DNA from: Ancistrus triradiatus
Taxonomy: Eukaryota > Chordata > Actinopteri > Siluriformes > Loricariidae
Assembly: GCA_025084515.1 (NCBI GenBank)
Contig: JAJAGP010000432.1
Coordinates: forward strand, 74,501 to 138,500
Direction of reading: 5' to 3'
Length of the DNA: 64,000 nt
Shown here: positions 42,811 through 55,248 of the stretch, piece after piece
Layout of the letters: every line of letters starts with the position of its first letter
Position numbering within the stretch: the stretch's first letter is position 1
The notes under the pieces: generated by a model
Databases searched by the model: none
Seen by the model: only the letters and a program-made list of their open reading frames with translations
What the model was told of the DNA's origin: nothing
Position numbers and translations under genes: made by a program

Positions 42811-43198
42811 CAGTGGAGCTTGAAAGTTTGTGAACCCTTTAGAATGTTCTATATTTCTGCATAAATATGATCTAAAACATCATCAGATTTTCACACAAGT
42901 CCTAAAAGTAGATAAAGAGAACCCAGTTAAACAAATGTGACAAAAATATTATACTTGGTCATGTATTTATTGAGAAAAATGATCCAATATTACATATTAG
43001 TGAGTGGCAAAAGTATGTGAACCTCTAGGATTAGCAGTTAATTTGAAGGTGAAATTAGAGTCAGGTGTTTTCAATCAATAGGATGACAATCAGGTGTGAG
43101 TGGGCACCCTGTTTTATTTAAAGAATAGGGATCTGTCAAAGCCTGCTCTTCACAACACATGTTTGTGGAAGTGTATCATGGCACGAACAAAGGAGATT
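42811..43198 (+). mobile_element. Tc1-A copy 4, 5'-end fragment
   Basis: Starts cagtggagc after TA (42809-42810) inside the foldback MITE. It includes the whole left inverted repeat and stops about six codons into transposase (ATG at 43180). The rest, and the remaining MITE end, are missing. Confidence 0.88.
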
Positions 43199-43900
43199 TT
43201 CATTTTGAGTTAACATTATATTAACCTACTTTGGCCCAACACAACTCCAAACAGGTCACCCAAAAGCACCACAGAACCTGATGTTTGGGACACTTACATG
43301 TCACATGTCATCCTCATCCAATTTCCAGCTACAGAATTATCTCATCCCGCATGAAATCATTACATGTGCTGCCTTATGCCATTCTAGGACACACAATGCA
43401 TGCCATGTGTCAAATTCAGAATCACAAGCAACACAGAACTACTTATATAAAGCCCAGGCACATGACTATATTTTGCTCTTTTGCATCTCTACAGACTCTT
43501 TCTTTGTAGAACTGATAGATGCTGGTCTAAATACCGATACTGACAGCAAGGACCTTAACAGAAGTTGAATCCATTACTCCAAGCTTTGAGCTTCCACAAC
43601 CAGAGACATGCTAAGCAAATGGGTGATCATTCATACAGACCATTTCTTATTGTCCACTTTGGAAAAGTCGAATGTAAGACATGCCCAAGTGCCTAAACAT
43701 CTATTGAAAACCTATATATAAAGGTGTAAAAAGTGAATTGCACAAAGTATCCATATGTTCCTCTGCTCTATTTTAAAATCAAACAGAGGAAAAGGTCAAG
43801 CTGGTAATAAAATGTGCACAACAATGAACATCTGGGGAACTGCACATGTTCCTGGATATGAAATAGGTGGAACACTGAGTGCACTGGAACACACTGTTAC

Positions 43901-44089
43901 GTACATGCACTTAATAATCCGATACTGAATAGTGAGACTATTGGCTGGTTGAAAAGTAAAAATCTGGGTCATGTACACCTGGAGGTTTCCCATTATCTCA
44001 TGCATGTAGGTGCATGTGCATGTACTCTTTTATCGGATTACTGACAAAATCTGATTTTCTGCAGTTATCGGATTATTAAGTGCATGTAA
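43901..44089. mobile_element. About 190-bp MITE with 22-bp perfect TIRs
   Basis: acatgcacttaataatccgata at 43903-43924 is exactly inverted at 44066-44087. A second 'atcggattac..ctgattttctgcag' block lies at 44033-44066. Related sequence interrupts the SINE near 17590-17690. Confidence 0.85.
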
Positions 44090-44199
44090 ACACACTCACA
44101 CATTGAGGTGGAACAGTTAAACAAGAGTCATGGGATGAATGCTCCACCAGTGCGCTTAGAGCAATACACACAGACCCCTCAATACTATTGTACTGTATT

Positions 44200-45160
44200 C
44201 AGTGTTGGAGGTAATGAGTTATAGTAATGTGATTACTTTTTTCTGCAATGAGGTAATGTAACACTTAGTTATCACATTACAGTTACTAACATACGAAAAA
44301 CATCGAGTTACTCACATTTTTTTATAAAAACTATTAAATTATTAAATATTAAGTGTAAAACATTTCCTACTCTGTTTTCTGCAAATTTCTGTATGAACAG
44401 CACAATAAGTCTGCACAGCTTGTCATGTGTCTGTGAATGTGATGAGCAAATCTGGATCTTTTTACTGAGTCGACTCTTTCGGCTCCCAAGCGGCTCTTCA
44501 TTTCATCCGAGTTTAGCACTATTTTGAAATGTTGACATTTTTCACCCAGCTTAATAAATCTAAGTGTTCTCAGCCTTATCTTTATATTTGGTAAAAAAAA
44601 AAAAAAAAAAAAGATTAAATGTTAAAACATCACAATTACACATGTATCAAACGTTTTACTTTTAAGAAGCCCAGACTGTAGTTATAGAAAAATGATCCAT
44701 ATTGAGTATTAAAACTTTCCTGGACCCCTTTACATGCATCTGGCCTAAGCCTGGGCTTCTCAGACCATAGAAATGCCCCTGGTTTGTAATATTACCATAG
44801 GTTTTCTTCTAAAACCCACAAAACCAAAAACTCCTTTGTGATTTACAGGGACTCGAACCCCAACGCAAGGTTTCCCAAAATCAAGTATAACATCAAGTAT
44901 AGGCTAAAGAAATTTTATTGTTGCAACTTCTGCTACAGTTTGTTCCTAAATAAACTATGGAAAGAAATATTGTCTATAATTTTTGTAATTTTTAGATTTG
45001 GTTGTAGATTTGATTCTAGTATATTTGTACTGGTTTTAGAATGTAACTTAAAAGTAATGAGATTACATTCCCCAGGAAGAACTGAGTAAAGTGATCCCAT
45101 TGCAATTTCAGTTAAGTACTGAGTAATGGATTACTTTTTTGAGTAATTTCCTCATCACTG
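44200..45160. mobile_element. hAT-like non-autonomous element
   Basis: The left end cagtgttggaggtaatgag and right end (RC cagtgatgaggaaat) are diverged inverted repeats. attgtact is found at 44187-44194 and 45161-45168, an 8-bp duplication as hAT makes, although five bases (gtatt) separate the left one from the end. A poly-A tract lies at 44593-44611. Non-coding. Confidence 0.55.
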
Positions 45161-45168
45161 ATTGTACT

Positions 45169-45930
45169 TGAAAATGAAGTCCACTGGAAGGGACTACAGT
45201 GTAGACAATTGAGAGATCTACTCATTAAAGCATCATTGGGTAAAGCAATTCAGGCATCGCCTTGAGAGTGCAGAACACCCACTCTGTTTTTACTGACCAA
45301 AAAAGCCTATAGAGCAGTGTATCAAGTCCTTCATGCAGTCCTCCCTCCAGACCTGAATCAAAGGACACAATCTTGTACCTGTCAAGACAGTGTGATAGTA
45401 CCCACAAAACACAATCTGGGGAAATGAGTCTTCCACAGTCACATCAAGTCCATAAGGAGGGACTTTATGGAGCAGAAAAAGCAGATATGTCTTTGTTGCA
45501 GCTCTCGATCATCTTGAGCAAAACATTATGAACGTATAGATCACAGAGCACCCTGAAATTGAATGCACCCCTGATATAGTAAGAAATATATTTTGGCAAT
45601 GAAGCCTTCAGACAGATGTCACAAACTTCAGAAAGTTCTGTCAGGTATATGCATAAATGAAAGCGTGGTTGGTTAGCACAGATACCCATACCATGAGCAT
45701 GAGCATGTATTTCTGCAGATTTCATTACTAACCTGCCAGCATCTCATTACAGTCAGGTTCATATGTGGAAATGATGAGCCTGGTCATGCTGCTGATTAAA
45801 ATCCCAGTGAACCTCACTTAGTATCATGTGCTAAACATAAAAACTGAGGAGTCAAGGTAGCATTGCATACAAAAAAGATGGCATTCCAAACTGGGCCTTC
45901 ACATACTTTTTCATTCAGCTTCACACCTAG
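45169..45930. other. Spacer, no gene recognised
   Basis: An 86-codon minus frame (45465-45725) shows no domain. Confidence 0.35.
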
Positions 45931-46079
45931 AGGTGTAGAGGTTAGCATGGTCGTCTCATAGCTCCAATGTCCTCGGTTCGATCGGAGCCTATGACTAGTT
46001 TGCATGTCCTCCCAGTGTCTGTGTGGGTCTACTGTGGTTGCTCAGGTTTCCTCCCACAGGCCAAAGGCGTGCATTAGAT

Positions 46080-46679
46080 CATACATGTCAAACCCCAAAG
46101 CCCGTAGGCCAGTTATGGTTCTTATATGTGTCCCGCAAGATAATATTATATGCGTAACGTCAATGAGAACATAGTTGTTTAAGCTTCAACTACTAGGTCA
46201 GTTCATGAAGACAGAGCTTACATAAAAATTAGCTTGGACATTTTCAGATATATATATATAATAAAAGATATTTTCATTTTGATCTCATTTTTTGAGCATA
46301 GATAGATAGATAGTTAGTTAGTTTAGATACAGTAGATAGATAGATAGATAGATAGTTTAGATAGATAGATAGATAGATAGATACATACATACATACATAC
46401 ATACATACATTATTAATCCCGAAGGAAATTGAGGACACGTACACGTATTGGCTCATATGTGGTTTTGCACTTTTGTCCTGTTAAGAAAAGGCAGATTATT
46501 TATTTATATTGAAATTAAATAGGGCTATAGGTGAAATGATGCTGATTTGTCATGCATGTTAAATTGGATTTGTTGGAAGCATTTAATATTTGCCATTTCT
46601 GAAACTACTTATATACTGTATGCCCCTCAACATGAGGGTTTTTCTTTTGCCGCCTCTGTGCTTGAGTTGGACACCCCTG
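46080..46679. mobile_element. 600-bp hAT-type MITE inside a SINE
   Basis: Ends are catacatgtcaaacccc (hAT-like, diverged from caggggtgtcaaac) and its inverted partner ...gttggacacccctg. The 8-bp target duplication is cattagat/tattagat (46072-46079, 46680-46687; one mismatch). It contains (GATA)n/(CATA)n at 46299-46409. Non-coding. Confidence 0.85.
46299..46409. repeat. (GATA)n-(CATA)n microsatellite
   Basis: Interrupted gata units followed by seven cata units. Confidence 0.93.
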
Positions 46680-46829
46680 TATTAGATGAATTAATTATGC
46701 TGAATTGGCCCTTGTGAGTGTGTATGACTATTTTCGACGTAACCTTGTACTTGTCGTGAAATGGCCACTGCAGCTGATACAATGCTAAATAAAGATATTT
46801 CCCACTCACATGTAGAGACAATTTAGCAT

Positions 46830-47795
46830 AGCCAGTCCATCACCTGTTATTTTTTAGAAGCAAATGGTTGTGCCCTGAGTAAAGCTATGCAAATGTATCA
46901 AACACCCATGTAGACAGCAATCATAGATCAGTAACTGGAGGTGTAAGGCAACAACACTTCTGTGCCTCTCTATTCCCACCTCATACCAGCAAAATAATGA
47001 TGTTTAGACTGATGTGATCATGAATATGCCCTAAATTCTCCAAAGTAAACACCCTCCACAGTAAAAACTTCAATTATTATATATTTATCAGTAAATTCTC
47101 ACTTTAACAATACCACTTGTTTTTCCATTTAAAGAAAAAAAAATGCTGCAAAGAATCTTGAGCGTTTAACGACTTAAGTGTACATCAGTTGTTTCCTTCG
47201 ACAAAGGCCATTTCAAAGGACCATTTATACTGAAAGCCTTTCATTATGGCTGGTGTGGGTGGACCTTTTCAGTGTCTCCCTTGGGCTGATCATTTCAGCA
47301 TGGATCACAGCCTTTAAAGCTTTAAAGAATAGTCTATTATTGCTTCTTGTTGACAATTATATCTTTTATTCAACACATATACATATTATAATTAGAAGTA
47401 TGGTGTGATACTTTCTATATTAAGATTTAAATACAAATTACAATAATCCCCATTACATTTACACAGATATAACTATTCTGGAGATTTATCAATACATGCA
47501 GGGGCACCTAGGGTCTGCTTGCACTACCACAGTCACAGCCCTCACAACTTGTGGGACCTATGAAAAGCTCGAGTTTAATATATTGGGAAAAGGCCAGTAT
47601 TACACACAATTGCTTCTGTGAAGTAACCAATCAGAAAACGGGTGGGGTTATAATAGCTTAGAATTTGGTGAAAATTTCTCATTGATTTGAAAGCAAGCAG
47701 CTCAGCTATCCCTCAAATGGTTGAGGAAACGGCTAAATAAAGAGGCAAGTGCAGCTGTTACAGCAACCTCATGTGTCGCTTCTTGCTGTGTTGTG
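46830..47795. other. Spacer with one MITE end
   Basis: 47499-47530 (gcaggggcacctagg..ctgcttgcactaccacag) matches the arms of the MITE at 56431. Otherwise nothing recognised. Confidence 0.45.
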
Positions 47796-48130
47796 CTGGT
47801 ACACCTGCTGGTGACTGGACATTTTTGGCTGCTGGACTATTTCAGTCCAACTGTAACACTGAGGTGGTTTCTGATCCACTCGTATCAGTGCAACACACAC
47901 TAACACACCACCACAATATCAGCGTCTCTGCAGTGCTGAGAATGATCCACCACCCGAATAGTTCCTGGTCTGTGGTGGTCCTGACCATTAGAGAACAGAG
48001 TAAAGGGAACTAACAAAGTGTTATTATGAGTTATTAACAAAGTGTTATTACAAACAGATGAACTACAGTCTGCACTTGCATAACTACAAAGTGCAGTGAC
48101 CTCTAAAACTTAAATAAAGAATAAGCAGAA
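47796..48130. mobile_element. Half copy of the foldback MITE
   Basis: 'cactaacacaccacc', 'gtgctgagaatgatccaccaccc' and 'ggtggtcctgaccattagagaacag' match the right arm 42655-42770. It extends further outwards to 'acttaaataaagaataagcag', showing the outer end lost from the first copy. No left arm. Confidence 0.8.
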
Positions 48131-50192
48131 TATAAACTGACAGTTTTACCCAATACTGTATGTGCCTGGAGTTACTATAATTTCAGTGTTTTGAGTATCC
48201 AAGATGAAAAGCTTACACCAAGATTAAAGCCTTGATTAAAGATCTGCAACAGAACCTTAATTGAGAAATAAACCTTTACCCTGACGCTGACAAGACTATT
48301 TGCCATTTCTGCTGCTGACATGCTGCATGCTGTGCATAAATAGGCCTCCTAAGCTCCATGCTGTAATACTCCCTAAAGCACAAGTCCCTGCTGCTAAATT
48401 TGAGCTCTCAAACAAAATGATTAACAACACTGGTGCTAGGTAGGCTACCATCATATCCTGACCTGAGATCTGCTGCAGAAAACCTGTTTACACCTTTCCA
48501 GTGTCTGGGGGGAGCTACTGGGTCATTTCATTCCATGCACCTGTGGGGAGAGCTTTCTAACAAACAAAATGCATGAATGCCAGGACTGAAGTTTGAAAAG
48601 TTCCTTGCTGTCTGCTGGTAAATCATGCTAGATCATGGCACAGCCCGAGAGAGTGAAGAGACAAATAAACGAGTGCAACATAATGCCTCTGGCTCCACAC
48701 TCCATGCTAACTGGCTGCTACTCCAACTCACTCGCCCACAATCATCCACACACAGCGAGGCAGCCTTGGCATTCTCCCACTTGTGGACTCATTTGCATTG
48801 TGGCATGGGTTCAGAATACGCTAGCTAATAGGTAAATCCTCCTCAAGCCCCCTCACCAGCAATGAAGCTTGATCCATATTTCATGAGCGCTGACTTTTGC
48901 TTACAGATTTAATTCTGTCCTTGGAGAGTCATGCCAGGCCCCACATGCTATTTATCTCCAGGTCGCTGGAGAATCAGTGGCGATGGATGGAACTGTACTA
49001 AACAGCTGGCCATGTTTGGGTAGCTTTGCCCTGTAAAATGAGCACCTTAACCAATAAACACAGAAAAGAAGACTGATAGCAGTCGAAGGTGGTTAGTAAC
49101 CAAAAAACAACCATCAACTCATATACAAGTGCACTTGGAAGGGAACTGAGGAAGCAGAAATGACGCACACACAAAAGTCAAAAGGTAACAATTGTGTTGC
49201 ATAGTACCTGCATGCTGCAGAATTACCTCATAAGCCATGGAGCTGAACCATACTTTCTCTGTCTTGTGCCAATCCTTGATAGAACAAAATGTAACTCATA
49301 TCATGTCTAGAATAGCAAGTTATGCACGTCTGCTTGTATAAAACCCTTCAGGTGCTGCTCCATTTTTCTTTATAAGAAGAACAGAAAGTGGTCTACATGC
49401 ATATATCGACTATTGGGACCTTAACAGCAAAGGTAAAATATCATTATCCATTACCAGTAGTTTTAAGCTTTGCTCCTAAGAACTGTTTTCAGAAACATGC
49501 TGAACAAGTGAGCAATTATTTAAATTAATTACATTCTTATTTGATACACTCTTGGATGATGGGCATCTAACATATCCAAGGCCTACAGGGAGGTCTATTT
49601 GCCACATACAAGCATTATTGTAATGTAGAGACGACATGATCTGCTTGTGGTACCAACAGCCAGCCTACACTCAAGAAAAGCCTTTGGCAAGGTGAAAAAC
49701 TTGGACATAGACGACACAGATGGTACTGAAACAACTTGGAGGGTACTGATTGGGGAGTCGGTACCAACGGACAAGACGTGAACCAGAGAGGGTCTTAACT
49801 AAGAAAATCTTTCTCTTCTTCAGAACAATTCTAAGAACAAGTGGTAATCTTGACAACATTATGTTCTTAAATGTTTTCTAAACCTATCGATAGCCTCACA
49901 CTTATATCAAGCTATAAGAGTTGACAAGGTGAGCATCTATATTTACTAAATTTTAAACTGTTTATTTATTGTAAATAAGGCCTACATACTTTCAATTCAA
50001 ATTATTAAAAACCTAAAAATGAGTGAAGGTCATCCTTAAAATACATAAGTTGGCTGCAGAAGGAAAGTATATGACAAAGCTGTTGCTATAATCTATGTAT
50101 TAGGTGGAAGTTTTGTGGGTTTGGGAGAGAGAGGAAAATCCTCAACGGCCTCTCAAATACAGGGCAGAGCCTCTCACCATTCCTGATCTTAT
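48131..50192. other. Single-copy DNA including a candidate conserved block
   Basis: No gene. 48700-49010 is higher in complexity and GC than the surroundings and free of repeats, so it is the likeliest place in this stretch for a non-coding conserved element; this is only inference. Short frames at 48625-48835 lack domains. Confidence 0.3.
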
Positions 50193-50645
50193 AGTGGTGC
50201 TTGAAAGTTTGTGAACCCTTTAAAGTTGTCTATATTTCTGCATAAATATGACCTAAAACATCATCCGATTTTCACACACATCCTAAAAGTAGATAAAGAG
50301 AATCTAGCTAAACAAATGTGACAAAAATAGCATGCTTGGTCATTTATTTATTGAGGAAAATGATCCAATATTACAAGTAGTGAGTGGCAAAAGTATGTGA
50401 ACCTTTGCTTTCAGTATCTGCTGTGACCCCCCCTGTGCAGCAATAACTGCAGCTAAACGTTTCCTGTAACTGCTGATCAGTCCTGCACACCGGCTTGGAG
50501 GAATTTTAGCCCATTCCTCCGTACAGAACAGCTTCAGCTCTGGGATGTTGGTGGGTTTCCTCACATTAGCCGCTCACTTCAGGTCCTTCCACATTTCAAC
50601 TGGATTAAGGTCAGGACTTTGACTTGGCCATTCCAAAACATTAAC
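50193..50645 (-). mobile_element. Tc1-A copy 5, truncated
   Basis: Left terminal repeat (first c of cagtgg lost) and minus-strand C-terminal transposase. The third catalytic residue is Glu (plus 'ttc' 50595-50597). It ends at about 50645, before the second Asp block. Confidence 0.85.
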
Positions 50646-50807
50646 CAAACATTAACATTAACCATAGCTAACACAGATAAAAATTAATATGTTGCATAGT
50701 GTTTATGTACCTACATGTTTCTGTGTAGTCAGTGTGATACACTTTACTTCACAATATAACTAATATTTCAGTCAATAAGTGATTAAATGAAATAACTTCA
50801 TTTTACA

Positions 50808-50932
50808 TTTAAATTTACAGCATTTAGCAGACGCCCCGATCCTTAGCGGCTTACAGAATTGCTTTGTATACTTTTTAGTAGACATTACCTCGTGCTAGTG
50901 CAAATAGCCTATGGCCAAGAACACCATGTTGT
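50808..50932 (+). repeat. Interspersed repeat (acatttaaatttacagcattt family)
   Basis: Same family as 4939 and 8247: 'tttagcagacgcc', 'cttacagaattg', 'tagtagacattacctcgtgctag', 'caaatagcc'. Confidence 0.65.
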
Positions 50933-52310
50933 CGCTTTTACTTTTCCTCTCATTACCTCCACATAGCACAACGCTCACAGTAGGTATTAGGAATGTAAGA
51001 GTGTGACTTTTGACGAAATAACGTTGTTAATTATTAAATATTTTCAAAATAGAGACACATGTCTGAATGAAAATATATTAGTCAAAAATGGAGAATTTGA
51101 CAAATTACCATATACTTCAATAAATTCTCCCACATGGGCTCATCCTACAAAGAAATCGTGTCAAGAATTCTCTCAAAACCTTTTCTGGGATTTCATTGAT
51201 AGCGATAATTAGATGATACTTTGGCAGTGCACAATGTCTAAAGTATTCAAAAGTTGATTGAACTCATCTGTCTCAACCCTCTGAACTGGCATCATGTCTT
51301 TGGTGATACAATTTGTGATATAATTTTATGCTTTGCCATTTTTTCTTTTCTTGTTGTAAGGCACCTTGTTTGCAGGATGATTCTGTAAAAGTGTTCTGTG
51401 TTTTTGTGCTGGTGACTTGACAGGTTTAATCCTGTTGTGGACAGCTGACTGCCGAAGGTTAATCTTCATATTCCACATGGTGGTTAGTTCACAGATGTTA
51501 GTTCACAAATAAGTTAGTTGTTGAGCTGTATTTAATGGCAACCAATTTCCGACATGGTCTGCAGATTGCCGTCTTTTGAGAAACATTCATGTTTTCAAAA
51601 CCAGACCATCTCCATGTGAGTGAGGATTACATCTTACTATGTAAACTGTGAGGCTGGAGCTGTTTGCTGACTCATCTTTAGCTTCAGTCATGCGCTTTTG
51701 GGTAGAACGCTTGCTTGAGATGTGTCGTTAGCACACTGCACACACACAGTTCAAAGAATGTGTCTATCCTACCTGGCTACATGGTGCAATGAATACAAGT
51801 GTTTCTGCCTTTTTTTTCCCCAAAGTCATTTGAGATTGAGATTACTTGCTAATGTCAACTCGCACATCTTCACAACAACAATTAAGATATTATCGTAGAC
51901 AATACATATTAGACACTCCTCCTGGCTGCATTTCAAGGAAAGAGGCACAGGTAAGATTTATTACAACAACAAAGGTGTTGGACAAACACTCAATAACATG
52001 TCTGGTATAGTACCACACACTTATTTGTACCAATTAACGCACTTGGAAATTAGCTGTGATGCTATGCAGGTGAGAGAGCAGCACATTGTGTTTGGGGTGT
52101 GTCTAGTCACAAAAACAGACACACAGGGCCGAATCTAGCCTTGGCATAGCATAACATAACATAACATAACATAACCACCCCTGCCCACCCATCAAACTCC
52201 AGAGGGACCAGGGTGAGAAAATACACATACATACACACGGTCTTGGTAAATATACGTTTTGGGGACACTCCACTGACATTATGATTACTGTAGGTTATTA
52301 ATGATACACA
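50933..52310. other. Spacer with (ATAAC)n
   Basis: Five to six ataac units at 52146-52176. No gene recognised. Confidence 0.4.
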
Positions 52311-52617
52311 CAGGGGTGAAAGTAGTTTTAAATTACTGCCTGTACTACTATCACAACCTTCATCGCTTCATATTGTTCACCTTCCTGCGGCTTCATGCTT
52401 CCTTGAAAAAAAATTACATTTGAAGCTGTTGACATTGTGAACATTTTCAGCATTTCTGATATTTCTCTTAATCGTTTGAATAATTGTTCTCTGCATTGTT
52501 TTTTGTGTTTAATTGCCATTCTGTGACAAAGGGGTAAGTGGATTTAGGCTTATTTTTCCATAAAGTCACTTACAAATATTGGTAGCTGTGGGTTGCAGAT
52601 TTTTTTTTTTATGCAGG

Positions 52618-52674
<57 letters not shown>

Positions 52675-53345
52675 TATTACTATTTTTATTAGTAGTAGTA
52701 GTAGTATTTCTTTTTACCTGATCAAGTGGTCATTCTCTCACATTGTAGCAAGTGGCCTGTTTTAAACTTTTTTCTTTTATCTTCTTTCAATTTGCTTCTT
52801 TTAGGCTTGTTTCCATAGACCTGGTTGTTTACTCCCATGGGATCTGGCAACCCTGTCTGAGCTGCTGTGTTGTTTATGGAGTCTGATCACTTCTGTGCGC
52901 TCGCAGTATCCGTTTGGCCCGGCTTATAACTGGCATCTCACTTCCTAGTTGTTGGATTAAAACTGAATATCATGAAATATCACAGCTTAATCTACTACAC
53001 ATTTTATTTGGGAGATTTTGCAACAAACTTCTGCCTGCCAAAACCCCACAACACTGGATATCAGTCAGCTGCCGTTGGGAAGCTGGCGCTAGCATTAATT
53101 TACAGCGATGAACAGCAGCTGGGCTCGGTCCAGCAGGGATCAAAACACAGTACGGATGGTTCAGAATCAATTCAGAACAACTTGGCAATTGATAAGGAGA
53201 TGTCGTTAGTAAAAGCATTTTCTTACTGACAGTCCGACAGTGACTTGTTTTAGATGTAGCAGCTGCTCTCCCATCTAGTCAGTACAGTGTATTGTTACTG
53301 AATTTTTTATCAGTACCGGACCGTCCTGGCCTCTTTTCACCCCTG
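52311..53345. mobile_element. hAT-like non-autonomous element, 1035 bp
   Basis: Starts caggggtgaaag and ends cttttcacccctg, imperfect inverted repeats of the hAT CAGGGG type. Flanking 8-mers (gatacaca, gctatgcc) match at only half their positions, so target duplication is weak. Contains (ATT)n at 52619-52672. No transposase frame. Confidence 0.55.
52619..52672. repeat. (ATT)n microsatellite
   Basis: About 18 ATT units, followed by (AGT)n. Confidence 0.95.
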
Positions 53346-54521
53346 GCTATGCCTAACCCTAAAGTACATATTGTCTCGTACTTCTCTGCCCATTGCCTCC
53401 ACATAGCACATCATGTGACTCTTTTGCTATTTCAAAAGAAATTTGCAGTTTTGGTTAAAAAAATTATAATAATAAAAAAGTCAAAAAACAAAAAGTCACA
53501 AACAAGCAAAAACACATGTCCTCATGAGAACCAGCAAGGTAAAAAATTATCATTGGAAATTTTGGCTTGGGTGGAGCTGGAATATGTGGCTGTGGATAAA
53601 AATATCTGGACAGGACTTCTCAGCCTGTTGCCACTGCAACCCTCACCAATAAATGCAGATACAAACTAAAAATGAGACGATGTAGGGAATCATTGCATGA
53701 AGATTGATCAGTCCATCCTGTACATGAGTTAATTAATGAATAATCCAAATCTGTCAGTTTTTGAACCATTAGTAATCATTTCAAATGAAGGTTGGAGGAA
53801 TTTCCTTTCTCTGCTCCTGAGATGAGGTACAGTGAAATGCTCATTTGGTTATTCATATCACAGACGAGCCGTGTTTCAATTCCAGATTACGCGGCCACCG
53901 GAGAAGGATCATTTTCATAATACATTGTGCACTGGCCAGCGCGGTCTATAGTCATTCTGCATGAATGCTAATTAGGAGAAGCTGCCATCTTGCAGTCATC
54001 CAGAGAACTACACAGTTTCAGCGTGTGAAGCAGATCAGGCAGCCACCGGAATGTGAAAACAGTACACAATCAACTAGCAGTGAAATGAATGTTAATGGAG
54101 CTCATGTTCAGAGAAAGATTACAAGCTAAATGACTATGATAATTTAAGGAAATTACAACTCATGACATGCAACTGCTAGTCGGTGTCAGAACAGGAAAAG
54201 GGACAAAGGGAAGGTGAGAAAATGGCCAGCAACACCTGCCACCACACAACCCCTAAAGAACACACAAAATCAAATGCAACCAGAGCCTGAAACCTAAGGA
54301 AGCAAACAAGGGCCAGAATGGACAGAAGACTGCAACTAGAACCCCAAGCACCAAACACAACAGTATGCAAGCTGAAGCAAAACGAGATAAATGAGTGTCC
54401 AAAGCAAACCAGCATTCAAAGTGAGCATCTAAACGAGTTTTCAAAACAAGTAAATCCCGCGATCCTGTCTAGGATAAGAAAGGGAATGAATGATTGAATA
54501 AGAAAGTGAATGAATGACTGT
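53346..54521. other. Single-copy DNA including a candidate conserved block
   Basis: 53850-54060 is repeat-free, moderately GC-rich and includes a ctaattag homeodomain-type core near 53968. It could be a regulatory element, but this rests only on appearance. 54190-54420 is A/C-rich low complexity. Confidence 0.3.
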
Positions 54522-54730
54522 GGTGACTTAGTGTTTAACGTGCTAAACTACAGTCTAGATGTTCCAGGGTTCAAATCCCATCTCTGCCAAGCTGCCACTG
54601 TTGGGTCCTTGAGCAAGACCCTTAACCTAAAAGTTTCTTGGATTGTAACATTCCAATTTGTAATTTATAAGATTGTGCAAGTTGTAAGTCGCTCTTATAA
54701 GATAAGGGTGTCTGTTAAATGTCTAGATGC
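54522..54730 (+). repeat. tRNA-derived SINE
   Basis: 'ggtgacttagtgtttaacgtgctaaac' (A-box side), 'gggttcaaatccc' (B box, 54567-54579), then 'ctgccactgttgggtccttgagcaag' and 'gtaagtcgctcttataagataag'. It links the tRNA-like head to the 4939-type body, indicating that the latter are parts of one SINE family. Confidence 0.75.
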
Positions 54731-55248
54731 ACTTCCTCTGCCAACACAGCAATTTCCCACGTTTCAGTCTTATTACTGATTTTTGACATGTTGTCCCTTC
54801 TTTTCTTCAGTGTTAAATCATTAATTAACGTTACGCTGCTAGTATATTAAAACGATATTTCCAGACCTCATTTTAGCACTCAATAATCATGGCATCATTT
54901 TATGGCTATTGAGCACGTATCCTTCTTGGGCAACCACAATAATTACCTAAAAGCACACACAAATAAAACTCATCAGAACTCATCACAGACTGAAAGCTTA
55001 AAATAGTTGTCAATCAGAAAAGCAGAAAGTACTGAGAAATTATCTTAAGTGCCTTACAGAAAAGGTGCAAGTTTCTGATCATTCAGAGAGCAGACTGACC
55101 AGCCCTGAATGTTTTATGGCATCACACTGTGTACACTCAGAAATATGCCTTTTACCTTGAGACTCATTTTGTGATTGGTATTCTGTGTGTTCTGTTACTC
55201 CGGCGGACAGAAAGCAGTTTTCTAAATACTGAAAACAAAAGAGGTATA
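54731..55248. other. Spacer, no gene recognised
   Basis: AT-rich, no repeats identified. Confidence 0.4.

Larger units (their letters stand above)
45931..46740 (+). repeat. tRNA-derived SINE interrupted by a hAT element
   Basis: The head 'gaggtgtagaggttagcatggtcgtctcat' resembles an A-box region and 'ggttcgatc' (about 45975-45983) a B box. The body 'ctcccagtgtctgtgtgggt', 'ggtttcctcccacaggcc' and 'aaaggcgtgcattagat' breaks at 46079 and resumes at 46688 with 'gaattggcccttgtgagtgtgtatg'. Confidence 0.8.

Noticed and set aside
54567..54579. tRNA gene
   Set aside because: Only the B-box-like part is good. No cloverleaf can be closed and the body is a SINE.
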